NCBI RefSeq assembly: GCF_000006565.2
Contig: NC_031479.1
Span: forward strand, 3,436,289 to 3,500,288
Length of the DNA stretch: 64,000 bases
DNA from: Toxoplasma gondii ME49
Lineage: Eukaryota > Apicomplexa > Conoidasida > Eucoccidiorida > Sarcocystidae
Reading direction: 5' to 3'
Shown: in pieces, positions 34,152 to 46,100 of the stretch
Position numbering within the stretch: the first letter of the stretch is position 1
Layout: every line of letters starts with the position of its first letter
The notes under the pieces: model-generated
The model's input: only the letters and a program-made list of their open reading frames with translations
Database searches by the model: none
What the model was told of the DNA's origin: nothing
Made by a program: the position numbers and the translations under genes

Positions 34152-35939
34152 ATGGCGGGATTCGTCTCTGAGGCTCCGAAGCAGCTGCTTCTTCAGCTCG
34201 TCCTTCTTCTCGCTCTCCTGCCTCCACAGCCGCTGCGTCTCGCGGGGGGTCTCTCTCTGCCCGCGCCCATCTCGTCCATGCGTCGTTTCTCTCGCACTCC
34301 TTGGCGGAGACACGGCGAAGTGAGCGCGGCGCTTCTGGGCTCCAGTGTCTCCTGCCTCGCTGCCCGAGCGGGGGCAGCTCCTCTCCAGGACTTCTCTTGG
34401 AGCAAACAGAGACGGAAGGAAGACCAAAAGGGAGGCAGAGCAAGAGGAGCAAGAGGAGCAAGAGGGCGAGAGAGAGAAGAGAGAAGCGCTTCCCTCTCAG
34501 GTATCTCCCCGCCTGTCAGAGAGGGGAACTCCGGAGGCTTGTCGCTTTCGGCGGCAGACGGAAACATGCTGTGGAGAGGAGAATACGGGAGAGAACAACA
34601 GGGCAGGAATCGCCGGCGCCGGAAGGAGAGGTTCAGTGAGAGGAAGGCCATCTCTTCTCCCTTTCGCCCGTGGCAATGGCCTCCCTCTTGGGGTATCGGA
34701 GAGGGAGACGAAGCTGATCCGAGGAGGCGGCCAGCTCTCCCCAGAGCGATGGCACTGAGAGACGAAGCTGCGTTTCTCTCATGTGGTTGTACACCGTGTT
34801 ACCGACGTCCTTGTATTTCGACTCTCTGCAGAGCCGCTTTCTCGCCCTGCTCGCTGTCTCCTTTGTCAAGTCTTCTCAAGCCCAGTGCATCGTCATTGCC
34901 TCGGTCGACTTCTCAGTCCCTGCCGTCATCCGTTGTTTCCGACTTCTCTCTTTCTCGGCCTCTTCCTCGCTCCTCCTCGCCTCTGCCGTCGATCCGCCAA
35001 GGTGCGCTGTCCCCCTGCGGAGTTCTGGAAGGTGTCTCAAGTTGCTCGAAGACTCTTCGTTGGCCATCTCCTCCTCGTCGCAGGCCGTCAGACGCTTCAT
35101 CCGTCTCTCCTCGACTGCGTCTACATGCGTCGCCCGCGTCTCTCTCTTTCGCGTTGTCGTCGCTTCCATTTTGTCTCTCTTCCACTGTCTCTCTTCGTCC
35201 TCCTTTGCCTCTCTGCTCTTCAGGCTCCTGTTCGTCGTTGTCTCCCTCTTCTTCCTCACCTCCTTTTTTGGCGCCGTCTAACTCTCCCTTCCTTTCTTCT
35301 TCTTCTTCTTCTCCTTCTTCTTCTTCTTCCGCTCGTTCTGTTTCGTCTTTCTTCTCGGATTCGCCCCGCTGTGCTTCGTTTCCCTCTTCTTCTTTCTCGG
35401 CTTCTTCGTCTACGTCGTCGCGTCTGAACGCGACTCACCAAGACTTGCCAGGACTGGCGCCTCCTGCGAGCGACACAGCGTCTTCTCCCGCGACTGCTGA
35501 GCCTGCGTTTCTCTCGGTCGAGGTGGACAACTTCGAGCCTTCTCCGGAGTATCGCCCGCCGCGCTTGCCTCTGCCGATGCAGACCGTCCAACCACATGCG
35601 TCCGCGCTCCGTCTCGCGCGAGCTGAGGCGCGTTTCCAGCGCCTGTCGCCGATCAAGACGCGCCGAGTGCTGGCGGAGATCAAAGGCATGTCCCTGGGCC
35701 GGGCGCTGGCGCATCTGGCGACGTCTCCGCGTCGCCCCGCGTTCCAGGTGTTCAAGACCATTCAGTCTGCGTTGGCGAACGCGATCCACGCCTACGGTGC
35801 GCAGACACTCCAGCCGCGCATCCAGTCCATCACCGCCCAAAACGGCCCAGTCATGAAGCGGCCTTTCTTCAGAGCTCGAGGCCGGATGGACATTCGCAGA
35901 CGCCCAACCACCCACATTCGCGTCGTCCTGCAAGTGTGA
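34152..35939 (+). CDS. RPL22: Organellar (probably apicoplast) ribosomal protein uL22 with long leader
   Basis: The last ~115 residues (about 480-595) are a uL22 domain: KTRRVLAEIKGMSLGRALAHL at the start, the helix ALANAIHAYGAQ, and the C-terminal hairpin MKRPFFRARGRMDIRRRPTTH that lines the exit tunnel in bacterial-type ribosomes. The start at 34152 (AGGATGGCG) gives a signal-peptide-like core (LLLQLVLLLALLPP, about residues 12-25) followed by a basic Ser/Arg-rich stretch, the bipartite pattern of apicoplast import. Residues ~90-470 are Ser-rich with no known domain, so short introns may be hidden here even though the frame is open throughout. Bacterial uL22 is about 110 residues, so most of this protein is leader or extension. 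A mitochondrial location is the main alternative. Confidence 0.82.
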   Translation: MAGFVSEAPKQLLLQLVLLLALLPPQPLRLAGGLSLPAPISSMRRFSRTPWRRHGEVSAALLGSSVSCLAARAGAAPLQDFSWSKQRRKEDQKGGRARGARGARGREREERSASLSGISPPVREGNSGGLSLSAADGNMLWRGEYGREQQGRNRRRRKERFSERKAISSPFRPWQWPPSWGIGEGDEADPRRRPALPRAMALRDEAAFLSCGCTPCYRRPCISTLCRAAFSPCSLSPLSSLLKPSASSLPRSTSQSLPSSVVSDFSLSRPLPRSSSPLPSIRQGALSPCGVLEGVSSCSKTLRWPSPPRRRPSDASSVSPRLRLHASPASLSFALSSLPFCLSSTVSLRPPLPLCSSGSCSSLSPSSSSPPFLAPSNSPFLSSSSSSPSSSSSARSVSSFFSDSPRCASFPSSSFSASSSTSSRLNATHQDLPGLAPPASDTASSPATAEPAFLSVEVDNFEPSPEYRPPRLPLPMQTVQPHASALRLARAEARFQRLSPIKTRRVLAEIKGMSLGRALAHLATSPRRPAFQVFKTIQSALANAIHAYGAQTLQPRIQSITAQNGPVMKRPFFRARGRMDIRRRPTTHIRVVLQV

Positions 35940-37365
35940 AGAGCCGCGGAACCGGGGGAGAGGAGGACGAGTCGAGGCAAGGAAGGAGAAGCACGCGACT
36001 GCCGCAAGCGGCTTCCGACTTTGGAAAAGAAGCAAGTCCGAGGGCGGAGACAGTGGAGAAAGAGAGAGAAACGGGGAGGAAGGGGAAGTATGAAGTGGAC
36101 GATGCACAGGTCAAGCGCGACGGGTGTATAGGCGGAGGAGAAGGGAGGAGAGACGCTGAATTCTAGTGAATGTTCAAATACCGAGACAAACAAATCCCTG
36201 GCCGAGAAAATACAACACTCCCCACAGTAGGATGCCGAAAAGGAGATAACGAAGAGACAAACAGGTCGAACAGAGAGGAGCGGCTGGAAGTCCCTGACTG
36301 CCGCAAGTGGGTCCGCCTGAGAGGAGGCCAGTGTCGGACTCGAGGTGTGTTTCTTCAGAACTCTTTGCTTCTGCGAATTGTACAGACGCAGAGACATGCG
36401 AGAACTGTCAGCGACTTTGTCTACACTTGTCGAAACGGTGTTTCAAGAGATGTTCAAACAGTCTTCACTCTTGTCCGGCTCCTGTGTCTGGGCGTTTGGC
36501 GGAGTCGCCGCGGCCCCGATGGGGCGCGAGTCGCTTTGCCTTTGCTCGCGGGCCGTGAACAACGAAGCGAAGGGAGGAAACAGCCATTCTGTCTCTCGAG
36601 CCAGACGCGAACTGCGCGAACTCGCGATCCCCTTTCTTCTGCAGAGCGCTGTCCTCGCCTAGGCACTAAAGTGGAGACACATGCGTTTCTGGGGCGCTGC
36701 AGAGGTCCAGTCGCGACATCCCTGCTGGATTGCTGCAAGTTCTTCTATCAAAGCCACTGACAGCTCGGAGCTCAGACAGTCGGCCCGGAGGCCCACGGGA
36801 GTCCCTCAGAACCAGAGACGAACTTTGCGGCTTCGAGCGAGTGCCGACAAACGAATTTGCTCAGTGGACGCTCGACGGATCTTTCTCAAAGTCGACAACG
36901 TCTCACACTCTAGGCTTTATTGATTTACTCGACTCACTCTTCGAGAAAACGCGGAATCGTTTGGTCATATTTCTGAAGGGCGTGCATTGACGGACACACA
37001 CAGAAGGCCCAGCGTCTTCTCGTTTGACGGCAGTACTCAAGTGCTGTGTCACCCTCTGCTTGAGTCACCGTAAAAAATAAACAACCGTTTCAGAAGGCCC
37101 TCCTCAGACAGCGCCGAGGATGGTTTGCTTTTCGCGTCTTTTTGCTGGACGGCTTTACATTAATTTTAATTTCCAGACCCGTTCACATCGATTTGTCGTT
37201 CCATGCATCCGAAACGCCTCTTGCGATCCGTGCCTCTTCGTTGTACCCAGCCACTTGTACGGATGCCTCCACAGACAGCCAGACATTCACATCTCTCCAC
37301 ACCCACGACCACACACCCTCTCTAGACATACGCACAGATTTATCTCGTTAAACGCAGGCGTCAGC

Positions 37366-37402
<37 letters not shown>

Positions 37403-39006
37403 GAATGCATACAACTGCCTATATGTGCTTATATCTATGTCTAACATATATCTAGATATGTATATATATATATATACATATTTGTCCAAGATTTCATCTG
37501 TGTTTCCGTGGGGCACGCACTGACTAGGAGACAGCGCAAGTGTGTAGGTTTTCTTTCTTTGTCTCTGGCGCCTCGTCTGCGAACGAGAGTGCTTCAGGGT
37601 GTGAGAAAGCGAGAGAACGTGTGTCCGTTCTAAAACTCACTTTGGGAGTTTCTTCGTTTCCCTTCGTCGAGAACACTGACGAGCTGTTTTCTTCTCTCCC
37701 TCTTCTCTCTCGTCTATTTGTAACGCTCCGCGGAAGGTGGTAGTGCAGGAGCCAAGAGTGTTCGTCGCTTTCGTTTTCTGCCTGAAAACTTTTCAGCTGT
37801 GCTTCTACACTGCGCGCGCCCTTGTGTCTGCGAACTTAGCAGACACATTCGACTGCACCCCCCCCCCAAGCCGTGGGTTGCCGAGCTACGCAGATGATGT
37901 CTTCTAGATTTGCAGCATATGTGACTTGCTGTGTAAGCTACAGCCCACGAGTTGCTGTTCAGCAACATGCACTGCCGCGCCAGAAGGCGACGAAGGGAGA
38001 AACTTCCACAGCAGCAGGGTGAGGACTATGAAAGAATCAAGTCTAGTCGAGGTGGCCGTCCGCAGAGATATGCGGGTGTACGGTCTTGCTTCTCTGGACA
38101 GAGAACGCGAGGGGAAGATGACAGTGCAACGCGCAGCTTCTTCAGGTGCGAAGAGAAGGAGGCGTGTAGGCGGGAAGCCGACAGACGTCCAGAAAGACGC
38201 CTACAGGGGGAGGCGGACGCACTGAACCTGGTGTTTCTTCACCTTTCATTAAGTCAAAGTCTCTTCGAGAAGACAAGCGTAGTAGAAGTGCAAAAGCAGT
38301 ACAGATTTCAGTTGACGCAAGACAGGGCCAGAAACAGCCTAGACAAGAAGGGCGGAAAAAAACAGAAACCGAGAGGTCGGTCACACCGCAGGACTGTCGG
38401 CAGCGACCCTGCTGCACACCAGCCCAAAACAAATAGCCTCTGTAGAGACTTCTGAGGTGTACATACACCACAGAACGGAACCGCCCTGCAGCCGTTCGCG
38501 CGTTTGGGTCGGGTGTACGTACACCTGAAATGCCGGCGACGCGACACCAGCAGCCGGCTGGCAGGTCAGTCGGTACGGCCAACTTTTTCGCTGGTTCTCT
38601 TGATTTTCCAAAACGCGGATCTTTTACTTGAAGAAGGCTTTAACCGAAAAAGCACAGACAGCCTCAAGGTGGACGTACACCCGGGCCACCTGGTTCCCAC
38701 CTTTGAACCACGCATCGCGGTCGCTGCGTGGAAAGCCGGGAAACCGCCGAATCGGCAGAATCTTCTTGACTGGGAATTCACTTTTCTTGCCGCTTTCTGG
38801 CAGTCTCGCTTCGAAGCTTTGTGTACGTCTCCGCATATATACCTGTGATCATCTATCATCGTCCCCTGCGCTCAACCTCCCATCCTCGCCGTCTCCATCG
38901 CAACCTCATATCCACCCTGGCCGGTGTACAGACACCTCAGCGACAGGCACTCTCATCTCCCGGCCTCACTCGACGCCCGGTCGTCAAGCCGCGCTTTTTT
39001 CTTGCT
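35940..39006. other. Intergenic region with palindrome cluster and microsatellite
   Basis: It carries the 3' flank of uL22 (plus) and of NHP2 (minus). (TA)n tracts lie at 37366-37400 and 37443-37475. No frame here shows codon bias, domain or splice support; those at 36170-36760 and 37952-38455 look random. Four palindromic elements lie within 480 bases at 38456-38936. Confidence 0.5.
38456..38936. promoter_or_regulatory. Four-copy cluster of GGTGTAYRTACACC-type palindromes
   Basis: Sites are 38456-38469 (GGTGTACATACACC), 38512-38525 (GGTGTACGTACACC), 38668-38681 (GGTGGACGTACACC) and 38923-38936 (GGTGTACAGACACC). They sit 70-550 bases beyond the NHP2 stop, so if they act as promoter elements the gene they serve is not evident from coding sequence. 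Confidence 0.45.
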
Positions 39007-39528
39007 TTAGAAGTAGGGGTTGCTCTTTCTGACAAGTTTCGCGACCTTCTTGTAGACTTCCTCGAATTTTTCTTCGCTGTCTTCGCCGTCCACCTCCGGC
39101 ATGTCTTCCCCAGGAGTGATCATGATAACGCTGGCGGGGCGCTTAGACCGGAAGGCATGGCCGAGCGTCTTCTTGCTGCAGAGGTACGCGTACACCACAT
39201 CTTTCTCCTCACAGAGGATGGGCAGGTGAGCAATGATTTCGATGGGGAAGACATCCGAGGCGAAGAAAACGATACCCTTGACGCCCTTCCTCAAGCACTT
39301 TGTCACCTCGTGGACGCCGCGCCGCAGCAGCTTCGCGCCCTTCTTCGCCTGTGGGCTCTTTGCTTTTTCGTCCTTTCCCTGCTTGCCGCGAGCTGCCCTC
39401 TCGCGGTCTGCAGCGAGCTGAATGAGTTTCAGACTCCTGCGCAGCGACTTCCCGTCCAGCAGCGGCGAAGCAATTGGAGAGAGGTAAGTCATCTTCGAGG
39501 CTGCGGTCTCCCCGTCTTCGTTCGCCAT
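39007..39528 (-). CDS. NHP2: NHP2, H/ACA ribonucleoprotein subunit (L7Ae family)
   Basis: This is a 173-residue single-exon protein of the L7Ae/NHP2 family. It binds H/ACA guide RNAs in the nucleolus with dyskerin, NOP10 and GAR1, for rRNA pseudouridylation. Visible family features are the N-terminal SPIASPLL segment, the RNA-contact motif RRGVHEVTKCLRKG (about residues 75-88), KGIVFFASDVFPIEIIAHLPILCE (the family FPI/LP..CE region), the SKKTLG loop and KRPASVIMI near the end. Compared with animal or yeast NHP2, an extra lysine-rich segment of about 20 residues (RERAARGKQGKDEKAKSPQ) is inserted before RRGV. The ATG at 39528 (CCAAGATGGCG) fits the family start. The TAG at 39007 follows RKSNPYF. 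A nearby paralogue such as the U4/U6 protein 15.5K/SNU13 is less likely, given the long N-terminus. Confidence 0.92.
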   Translation of the reverse strand: MANEDGETAASKMTYLSPIASPLLDGKSLRRSLKLIQLAADRERAARGKQGKDEKAKSPQAKKGAKLLRRGVHEVTKCLRKGVKGIVFFASDVFPIEIIAHLPILCEEKDVVYAYLCSKKTLGHAFRSKRPASVIMITPGEDMPEVDGEDSEEKFEEVYKKVAKLVRKSNPYF

Positions 39529-42500
39529 CTTGGCAGAGGCACAGGCAAACTATGAGACAGAACGAGAAGTCTGGTGGAGAGGCAGGGGGGGGGGAGAAGC
39601 AAGAGTGGCGAACGGGGAAGGACGAGAGATGAGGCCGAGAAAAGAAGGGAAAACAGGGAGAACAAACGACGAACAGAGAGGGAGAGAGAGGAGAAAAACA
39701 CAGGTGAGGGGAAAACAACCGACAAGACGCGGTGCTCCTCGGAGAGCGAACACGACGTTGAGACTGAGGCACGCGTCGCCTTTGCGTTCTTGGAAAACGC
39801 GTGTCGAAATGGAAGAGAAAGCGTGAGGTTTTCTTCTCTCCCTGCCCCGGCGAGATCTCCGCTACATCCACGCGAAGGCGGCGGCGTATGGACACAGGAA
39901 GACAGGCCACGCTTCGCTCGTTCTCTGCTACGTTTCCGGTTTCTCTCAGAGAGAAAACGAAGAGAAAAATTTGACGGTAAAGCAAAAAACGCCCGAGAGA
40001 AGAACTTGCTGACTGCTGCCCCACAAAAACGCAGGCGCGAGGCCTTCTTTTCCTTGTCTCTTTGCTCTTCTCGCGGTGCCGTTCTCGCTGTCTCCCGCGC
40101 TCTCACCGAAGTATGGTGGCCCTATACTTCTTCCGCTATATAAGCCGAACGGGACCGAACTGTATCAGCGCGATTTTGCTCGTTTGCACGCGCGCGCGTG
40201 GAAAGCGATGCAGCGTTCGCTTTTGTTCGGCGGGCGCGGTTCTTTTCTATTTCTCGAAGAGTTAAGAGAACCGAGGAAAACTTCTGTTCACTCTCTTTTG
40301 CGCTTCTTTTCTCTGCGACAATGTGAGCTTGGGCAGAAGACGCGCAGAGACCGAGAGGCCTTGGAACCGGCTGGAGATACGCAGGTAGCTGAGTCGTCGG
40401 TGCAAAGATGTCTCACACCTGGACGAAGAGCGAGAAAAGAGAGAACGAGACACTCGCCGACCAACGCCGGTGTCTTCTGCCTTCACAGCGCCCCAAAGCG
40501 CTTCATTCCGTCAGCTGGCAACACACCTGAACGAGCGTCTTCTCCCTCGCGTCCGTCTTCTTTCCTTCCCTGTCTGCTCTCCTCCTCGCTGCGTCCCTGG
40601 CCTCGCTCGCTGAGCCACCCTGGCTCCGCTGGGAGCGCTGTGACACTTGGAACTCTCAGGTTCTGTCTCCACGATTTGCCGCTCTGCGCCGCTAGGCTTC
40701 TCGGCTGAGTCTGAGGGAGGTCTCTTCCCTCCGCTTTCTCTCGCCGTCCTGCGGGCTGCCAGATAGAAGAGAGGGTGGGCAAAGTCACGCGAGAGCCGAG
40801 ACCTCGATGCGTTCTGCGCAAGCCGTTGAGGAAATTAGCGCACAAAAGTCAAAAGGCGCTTGAGAGCCTCTGACTGCCGTCCCCTGGTTCCTCTTCTTCT
40901 CTCCGGTCCTCGTTCATCCTTCGCTCTGATGGCTTCGTTTCTCGACTCGTTGCATCTCCAGTCGCCCTCCAGTCTCTCCCAGTCTCCCGCCACTCTTGAA
41001 CCTTCTCGTCTACCGTCCGCTTCGCCCTAGTCTTCTTTCTCGCCTTCCTCTGCGTTGCTGAATGTCCCGATTTCTCAACTGCTTCCTTCTCCTTTGACAG
41101 CGCTCTTCATTTCCTTCTGCGTCCGATTCCCCAGTTCTCCACCTAACACCGGAGACCTTTTCTCGGCCTCTCAGCACGGCGGGGCCTGCTGGCTTTTCCT
41201 CCCCCGGTTTTTGCTCTTTCTTCCTTTGCGGTTCTATTCGAGCGAGCCTCTCTCGCTCGTGGACGCGTGGCGTCGCCCTGGAGGCGCAGAAGCTGACAGA
41301 GAGACCAGAGTGCTCGGCAGCAAGTGCCGTCTCGCGCTCTCGCGAAAGAAAACACCGAACGCTTTCTCCCATCCTGACTCGAAGCGAAGGCGGAGTCGGC
41401 GACCTTCCTTGCCTCCTCAGAGCGTTCTCCCGTACACACTCCGCTGCGCTTCCTTTGTGCAATGCATCTCCTCCTCAGAAGAGCCATATTCCAAACGTAC
41501 GCTTCTTCTCGCTTTCCTGTCGTGGTCTCTCTGCGTCTCTGCATGAGGTGTACGTACACCTCAGGTCTCACAGGGAGCCTTCCACCTCCTTCGTCTTTCA
41601 AGTGCAGGTACAGCTGACGACATGTTTTCCAGCTTGACGCCCCGGACAACTTCCCCTTCTTTGAGCGGACGTCAACCGTCGCGTTTGCTTCTTCCTTTCG
41701 AGCTGTCTGTACAGGCGAAGGACTACGCGAACGCAGAGCTGTTTCCTGTGTTTCCTCGTTCTTGATGGCTGTATGACGCCTCCACACCAGGTGTGTGAGG
41801 TCACAACGGCCTTCTGTCGTTTCGCGTTCCGCGTCTCTTTGCCGTGGCGTTTTCGAGTCCACATCCTCCTCCTTAGGTTCGTTGCCTTGCTCTCTATGTC
41901 CACTTCTCCGCTTGCTGCGCCGCTTCTGCTCTTTGGCTCGCCTCGCCCTCGGGTCGCTCTGCCTGCTTTCGGGACCGTGTGATTCTCTGACAGGCGAAGG
42001 GAGGCTGGGCGCGATGCGGCGCCTCCATCCCTTTGCCAAGCGGAGGACGGTGGAAGATGAGAAAGTGAGTGGCTCACGACTCTTTCTCTCACTTGAGCTC
42101 TCGCCGTCTGTGTGCGCCCGCCGCCGGGGACGCGTCGACACTCCTGCATGCGGATTTGTCTCCACAGTTTCATGCAGATCGAGGCAACAGAAACACAGGC
42201 GGGGACATCGCGGTGGAGAGGGCGAGGGCGGCGGAGCGTCCCTGAGAGGACTTTTCTACGTCGTGCAGTGTTCGAGGAAAAGGCGTCCCAAGAAAGGCGG
42301 TGTGTCTGCGCGTTGTATCACCGACACCGCAATGAAGCCTCCGAAGCGATGAAGCGTAGAAGCGTAGTCGCCTGGCCCAACAGCGTGGAAAAACAGAAGG
42401 CGTACTTTCTCAAAAACATGCGGCAGAAACATAGACAAGAGGGGGGAGAGATGAAGGGGACCGGAGCGCAGTCGGACTCGCTTTTGTGCAAGAAAGAGGC

Positions 42501-43145
42501 GCTGGGCTTGCGAAAATGCGAAGAAAAAAAGATCGCTGAGACAGATGGAAATGGACCATGGCGTCGAACGGGAGAAGAGACGTTTTTCTACGTCTCGGCA
42601 TTTCGTAGAACATTCTTATTTTGACCAGTGCATGTGCATTTTCCTTTCTCCGCATCTCAGGCGGTGACCCAGGAATTTACTGCGGTTCTCTCCACAGACA
42701 GCCGTACGTCCTCGTTCTCTCTTCTCGCCTTCTCTCGCCTGTGCCAGTTTACTTCCCATTCTTTCCCCGGTGGCCTGTAGGCTTTCTTTCTCCTCTGTCG
42801 TCGGCGTCGCTCCGATTGCATCGGAATCTTCTCTTGTGCGCCCTCTGTTTTTTCTCTACCAGACGTCTCTGGAGTGCATTGCGAGGCCGTCTCGACCTCT
42901 TCTCTGCCGCGCATCTATCTGTCTCTTTCTCTTCACTCGATTCTCTCTCTCTTCTTCGCCCTCTTTCTCCTTTTCACTTCTCTCTCTCCCTCTCCTCTGT
43001 GTTGTTTCTGCGTCCTGTGGACATGGCGACCCGTGCCTCGCCTTATGTCCTCCTGTGCCAAGTCCCCGCGCTGGCCATCTCCCCGCGCTGGTCATCCCCC
43101 TCCCCTGTCCACTCCCCCGTCGCCCTGCTTGCCCTGTGTGTTCAG
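39529..43145. other. NHP2 promoter side and 5' region of the RCC1 gene
   Basis: The NHP2 leader region (39529-40130) and a stretch with many short frames but no domain (40140-42000) come first. A palindrome lies at 41547-41560. A possible first exon of the RCC1 gene begins at the ATG at 42014 (MRRLHPFAKRRTVEDEK) and ends at a GTGAGT donor at about 42064. A further open stretch follows the acceptor CATGCAG at about 42180. From 42660 to 43145 the plus strand is pyrimidine-rich, as in introns of this window. I could not join these to the exon at 43146 in phase, so the RCC1 start remains open. Confidence 0.4.
41547..41560. promoter_or_regulatory. Palindrome GGTGTACGTACACC
   Basis: A perfect 14-base dyad, extended to 18 bases by GA/TC flanks (GAGGTGTACGTACACCTC). 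It lies about 470 bases upstream of the possible first exon of the RCC1 gene. Confidence 0.45.
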
Positions 43146-46100
43146 TCGTTCGAGACCTTCCGTTTCGGGATACTCGCACGCTGATTTTCATCTACGGCAA
43201 GCCTTTGATCGCTCACCCGGACCCTGTGGAGACAGCGGTGCGAGCGGCGGCGGAGAACGGACCGTCCTCTGCGTTTGGTGTATCTACACCGTTTGGCGGC
43301 CGGGAGGCCTGCGAGGGTCGCGGGGCGGCTCTGTCTGGGCGACACAGCGCGGCGGGAGCGGCGGGAGCCTTCGCGACGCACTCGCTCAATTTCCATCTTC
43401 CTGGCGGCATCGCTTCTGGCGGCGAGCGAGACGGTGCTCTGCCTTTCCCTGGACTTTCAGCGCCCTCTGCGCGGCCGTCGGGGCACTCTGGCAGGACTGG
43501 AGACGCCTCCCCGCTGCAGCCTGTGGTGATCAGCGCCTTGGCCAATGTGCGAGTCGTCGAGGTCTGCGTCGGCGAGCAACATGCGCTCTTCCTGTCCGAC
43601 GCCGGCGAGGTATTCGCGTACGGCCAAGGGATATATGGACAGCTCGGCCTCGGATACGAGCGCCAGGTCGTCCACCTCCCTCAGAAGGTCGAGGGCGCCC
43701 TCTCCCGCTTCCCCGTCCGGCAAATCGCTTGCGGAGACTATCACTCCGTCGCCGTCACTCGGGAGGTGAGAAGAGAAGCAGAAACGCAGCGAGGTGAAGC
43801 CCCAGAGAAAGACGGGAGAAAGGAACAAAGGAGAGAGAACCAGAAGAAGGAGATCGAGAAGGAGAGGAATTGGGAGATAGGGAAAGAGACAGGTAGAGAG
43901 GAAGGAAGAGGAAAGAGGCAGAACGGAAGGAAGAAGAGCAAAAAGATACAGCTTGAGAATGAAGGACAAGACAGCACAGGTGCAAGGAGGAAGCTGAAGA
44001 GGAACTGGAGACTTCAGGAAGAGGGAGAATGTTGTTTTTTCGCTTTTCCCTGTCACGAAGGACAGAATGCTTTGACGACGTTCGTTGAGACTCACTCTGT
44101 TCGATCTCCTTCATGTCGCCTTCTTTCTTTTCTGTCTCCAAGTTTGACAACTCTGTCGCTCAGACCCCGATGGCCCTCTCCTCTGTCCGGTCGAACTCTC
44201 TGCCCATCTGCTGTGTCTCCACACGTCCCTCTTCCCCTTGCATTTTCCCTTCCTTTTGATGCTCTCCTTTTTCTTCTCACAACGACCAGCTCTTGCGGCT
44301 GCGTTCCATCTTCTCTCTCTGTCTCTTTCCTCTCTCTCCTCTGGCTGCTTCTTTCGGTGGAGGCGTTCTCGCCTTCGCGTCTTTTCCTTTCGCCTTTCTC
44401 TGGCTTCTTCTTCTCCCATGGCGCGCTCGTCGCTGTCCTCTTTGCTTCAGGGCGCCGTCTTTGCGTGGGGTGCTGCAGACTGCGTTGGGGACGGGAGTGG
44501 ACTTTGTCGCTTCGCACCTGTTCGACTGTCTCTGGGCGCTTCGCCTGGCGACGCCTGTCGAGTGATCGCTGCTCGTTTTCAGCAGACGGCGGCCGTCTCT
44601 GAGTCCGGGCGGCTCCTCGTCTGGGGTGAAACCTTCTTCGCGGACTTCCACGCCACTCCGGAAGTTCTCTGCGTCTTCTTCCGCCCGGTCGTGCAGGTCG
44701 CCATCGGGAAACATTTCGGTCTTGTCCTCACTGGTGGGCAAGAGGCGCGGGCGTATTGCCGTCGCTCCCTCGACTGCCTCAGAAGCGAAACAGGAAAACG
44801 CAAAGCAGTAGTGAGGCAGAGAGACAAGAGACAGAGGCCCACGAGTGCTCCTGACGGGTGGAGACCCGGCCAGAGGGAAAGAGAAGAAAAGCCACCAAGA
44901 AACGCGATCCTCCATTTGAGCTGATCTTTTTCCTCTGTTTTGCATGCAGATGACGGCCAGGTGTACGGCTGGGGCGACGGGACATATGGCGAACTAAGTA
45001 GGACTTCACAGATTCTCTTAGTTTTACGGCAAAGTGATAACTGGCGTAGCATAGCTTTTTCGACAGGACGTTTCATCTCCGGAGGGGAACAAGCGAAGTC
45101 TTCACCCGTTCTGTGTTTCGCTTTCTTCGCTATTTCCGTTTGTCACCCTCGTTCCTGTCTCTTTTTTTCATGCTTTCTCTTCTCTCTTTGTGTCTCCGTT
45201 TCCCTGCTTTGCTTGATCTCCACTCTCTCTGTGTCTCCCTCTTCTTCATCCTGTGTCTCTCTCTCTTCTTCTTCACGCTCTCTTTCGCTCTCCTTCCCGT
45301 TATCCCCGTTCTCTTCTCTTCTCTCTCTCTCCATCGTCCGCGCGCTTCCTCTGTCGGACAGCGTCCTGCTGCGCGCGGTGTTGTTCTCGCGGTTGTCTGC
45401 GAGCGTCGAACTTCACCCAGACGGACGAGCGCTGCTCGCGCTTGTGGCATGGTATGGCCAGGGGATTTGAACTGAAAGAAAGCCGAAGACGTTTTGGGGC
45501 GTTTTGCGTCGTGGAAAGGAGTTTCGACAGTGTGGAGACTTTGTTTTTACAGCTACTGCAGGCCCAATGGCGCCGAAGACGTTGCCGGAGCCTCTGATTT
45601 TGAAGGACTCGAGTGGACAGAGTCTCCCGCCAGTTGTCGAGATCGCGACGGGGACGCGACATGCCATTCTTCTCACCCACGACATGCGCCTCTGGGCACT
45701 CGGAGACAACCTCGCCGGACAGTGTGGAGTTCCTGGACACCAGACGCGGCTGAGCGTCCCCAAGGTGAGGAAGGAGGAGAAGACGAGAGAAGAGACGGGC
45801 GACGAAGAGGGCAAAAGGAAGCCAGAGGAGGCAGGGGGCGTCGCGGACAGGAGAAGGGAGCAGAAGAAATGGAAGAAGGAAGGACTGAAGGAAGAAAGAA
45901 AGGCTGAATCAGGTGGAAGAAACGCGGTGGTCGTGGAGAAGAGAGCGAGAGGGAGGTGTGTGTCGGACACCAGCTGCGAAAAAAGGTGGAGAGAAGCGAA
46001 AGAGCAGAGAAAGAGACTAACGAGAAAGGTTGAGGAAAGTAGCACAAAGACAGAGGCCGAGAGAGAAAAGAAGCATGCGAAGGAGACGAGAGAGGAGAAG

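Noticed and set aside
40076..40708. 210-codon plus-strand frame with an ordered-looking start (KYGGPILLPLYKPNGTELYQRDF)
   Set aside because: It begins within the probable NHP2 leader, and the second half is low complexity; no family match recognised. Kept out for lack of support.
41143..42165. 340-codon minus-strand frame between NHP2 and RCC1
   Set aside because: Composition is purely Arg/Glu/Lys/Ser from pyrimidine-rich plus-strand DNA, it contains a palindrome, and it runs antisense to a plausible RCC1 first exon.
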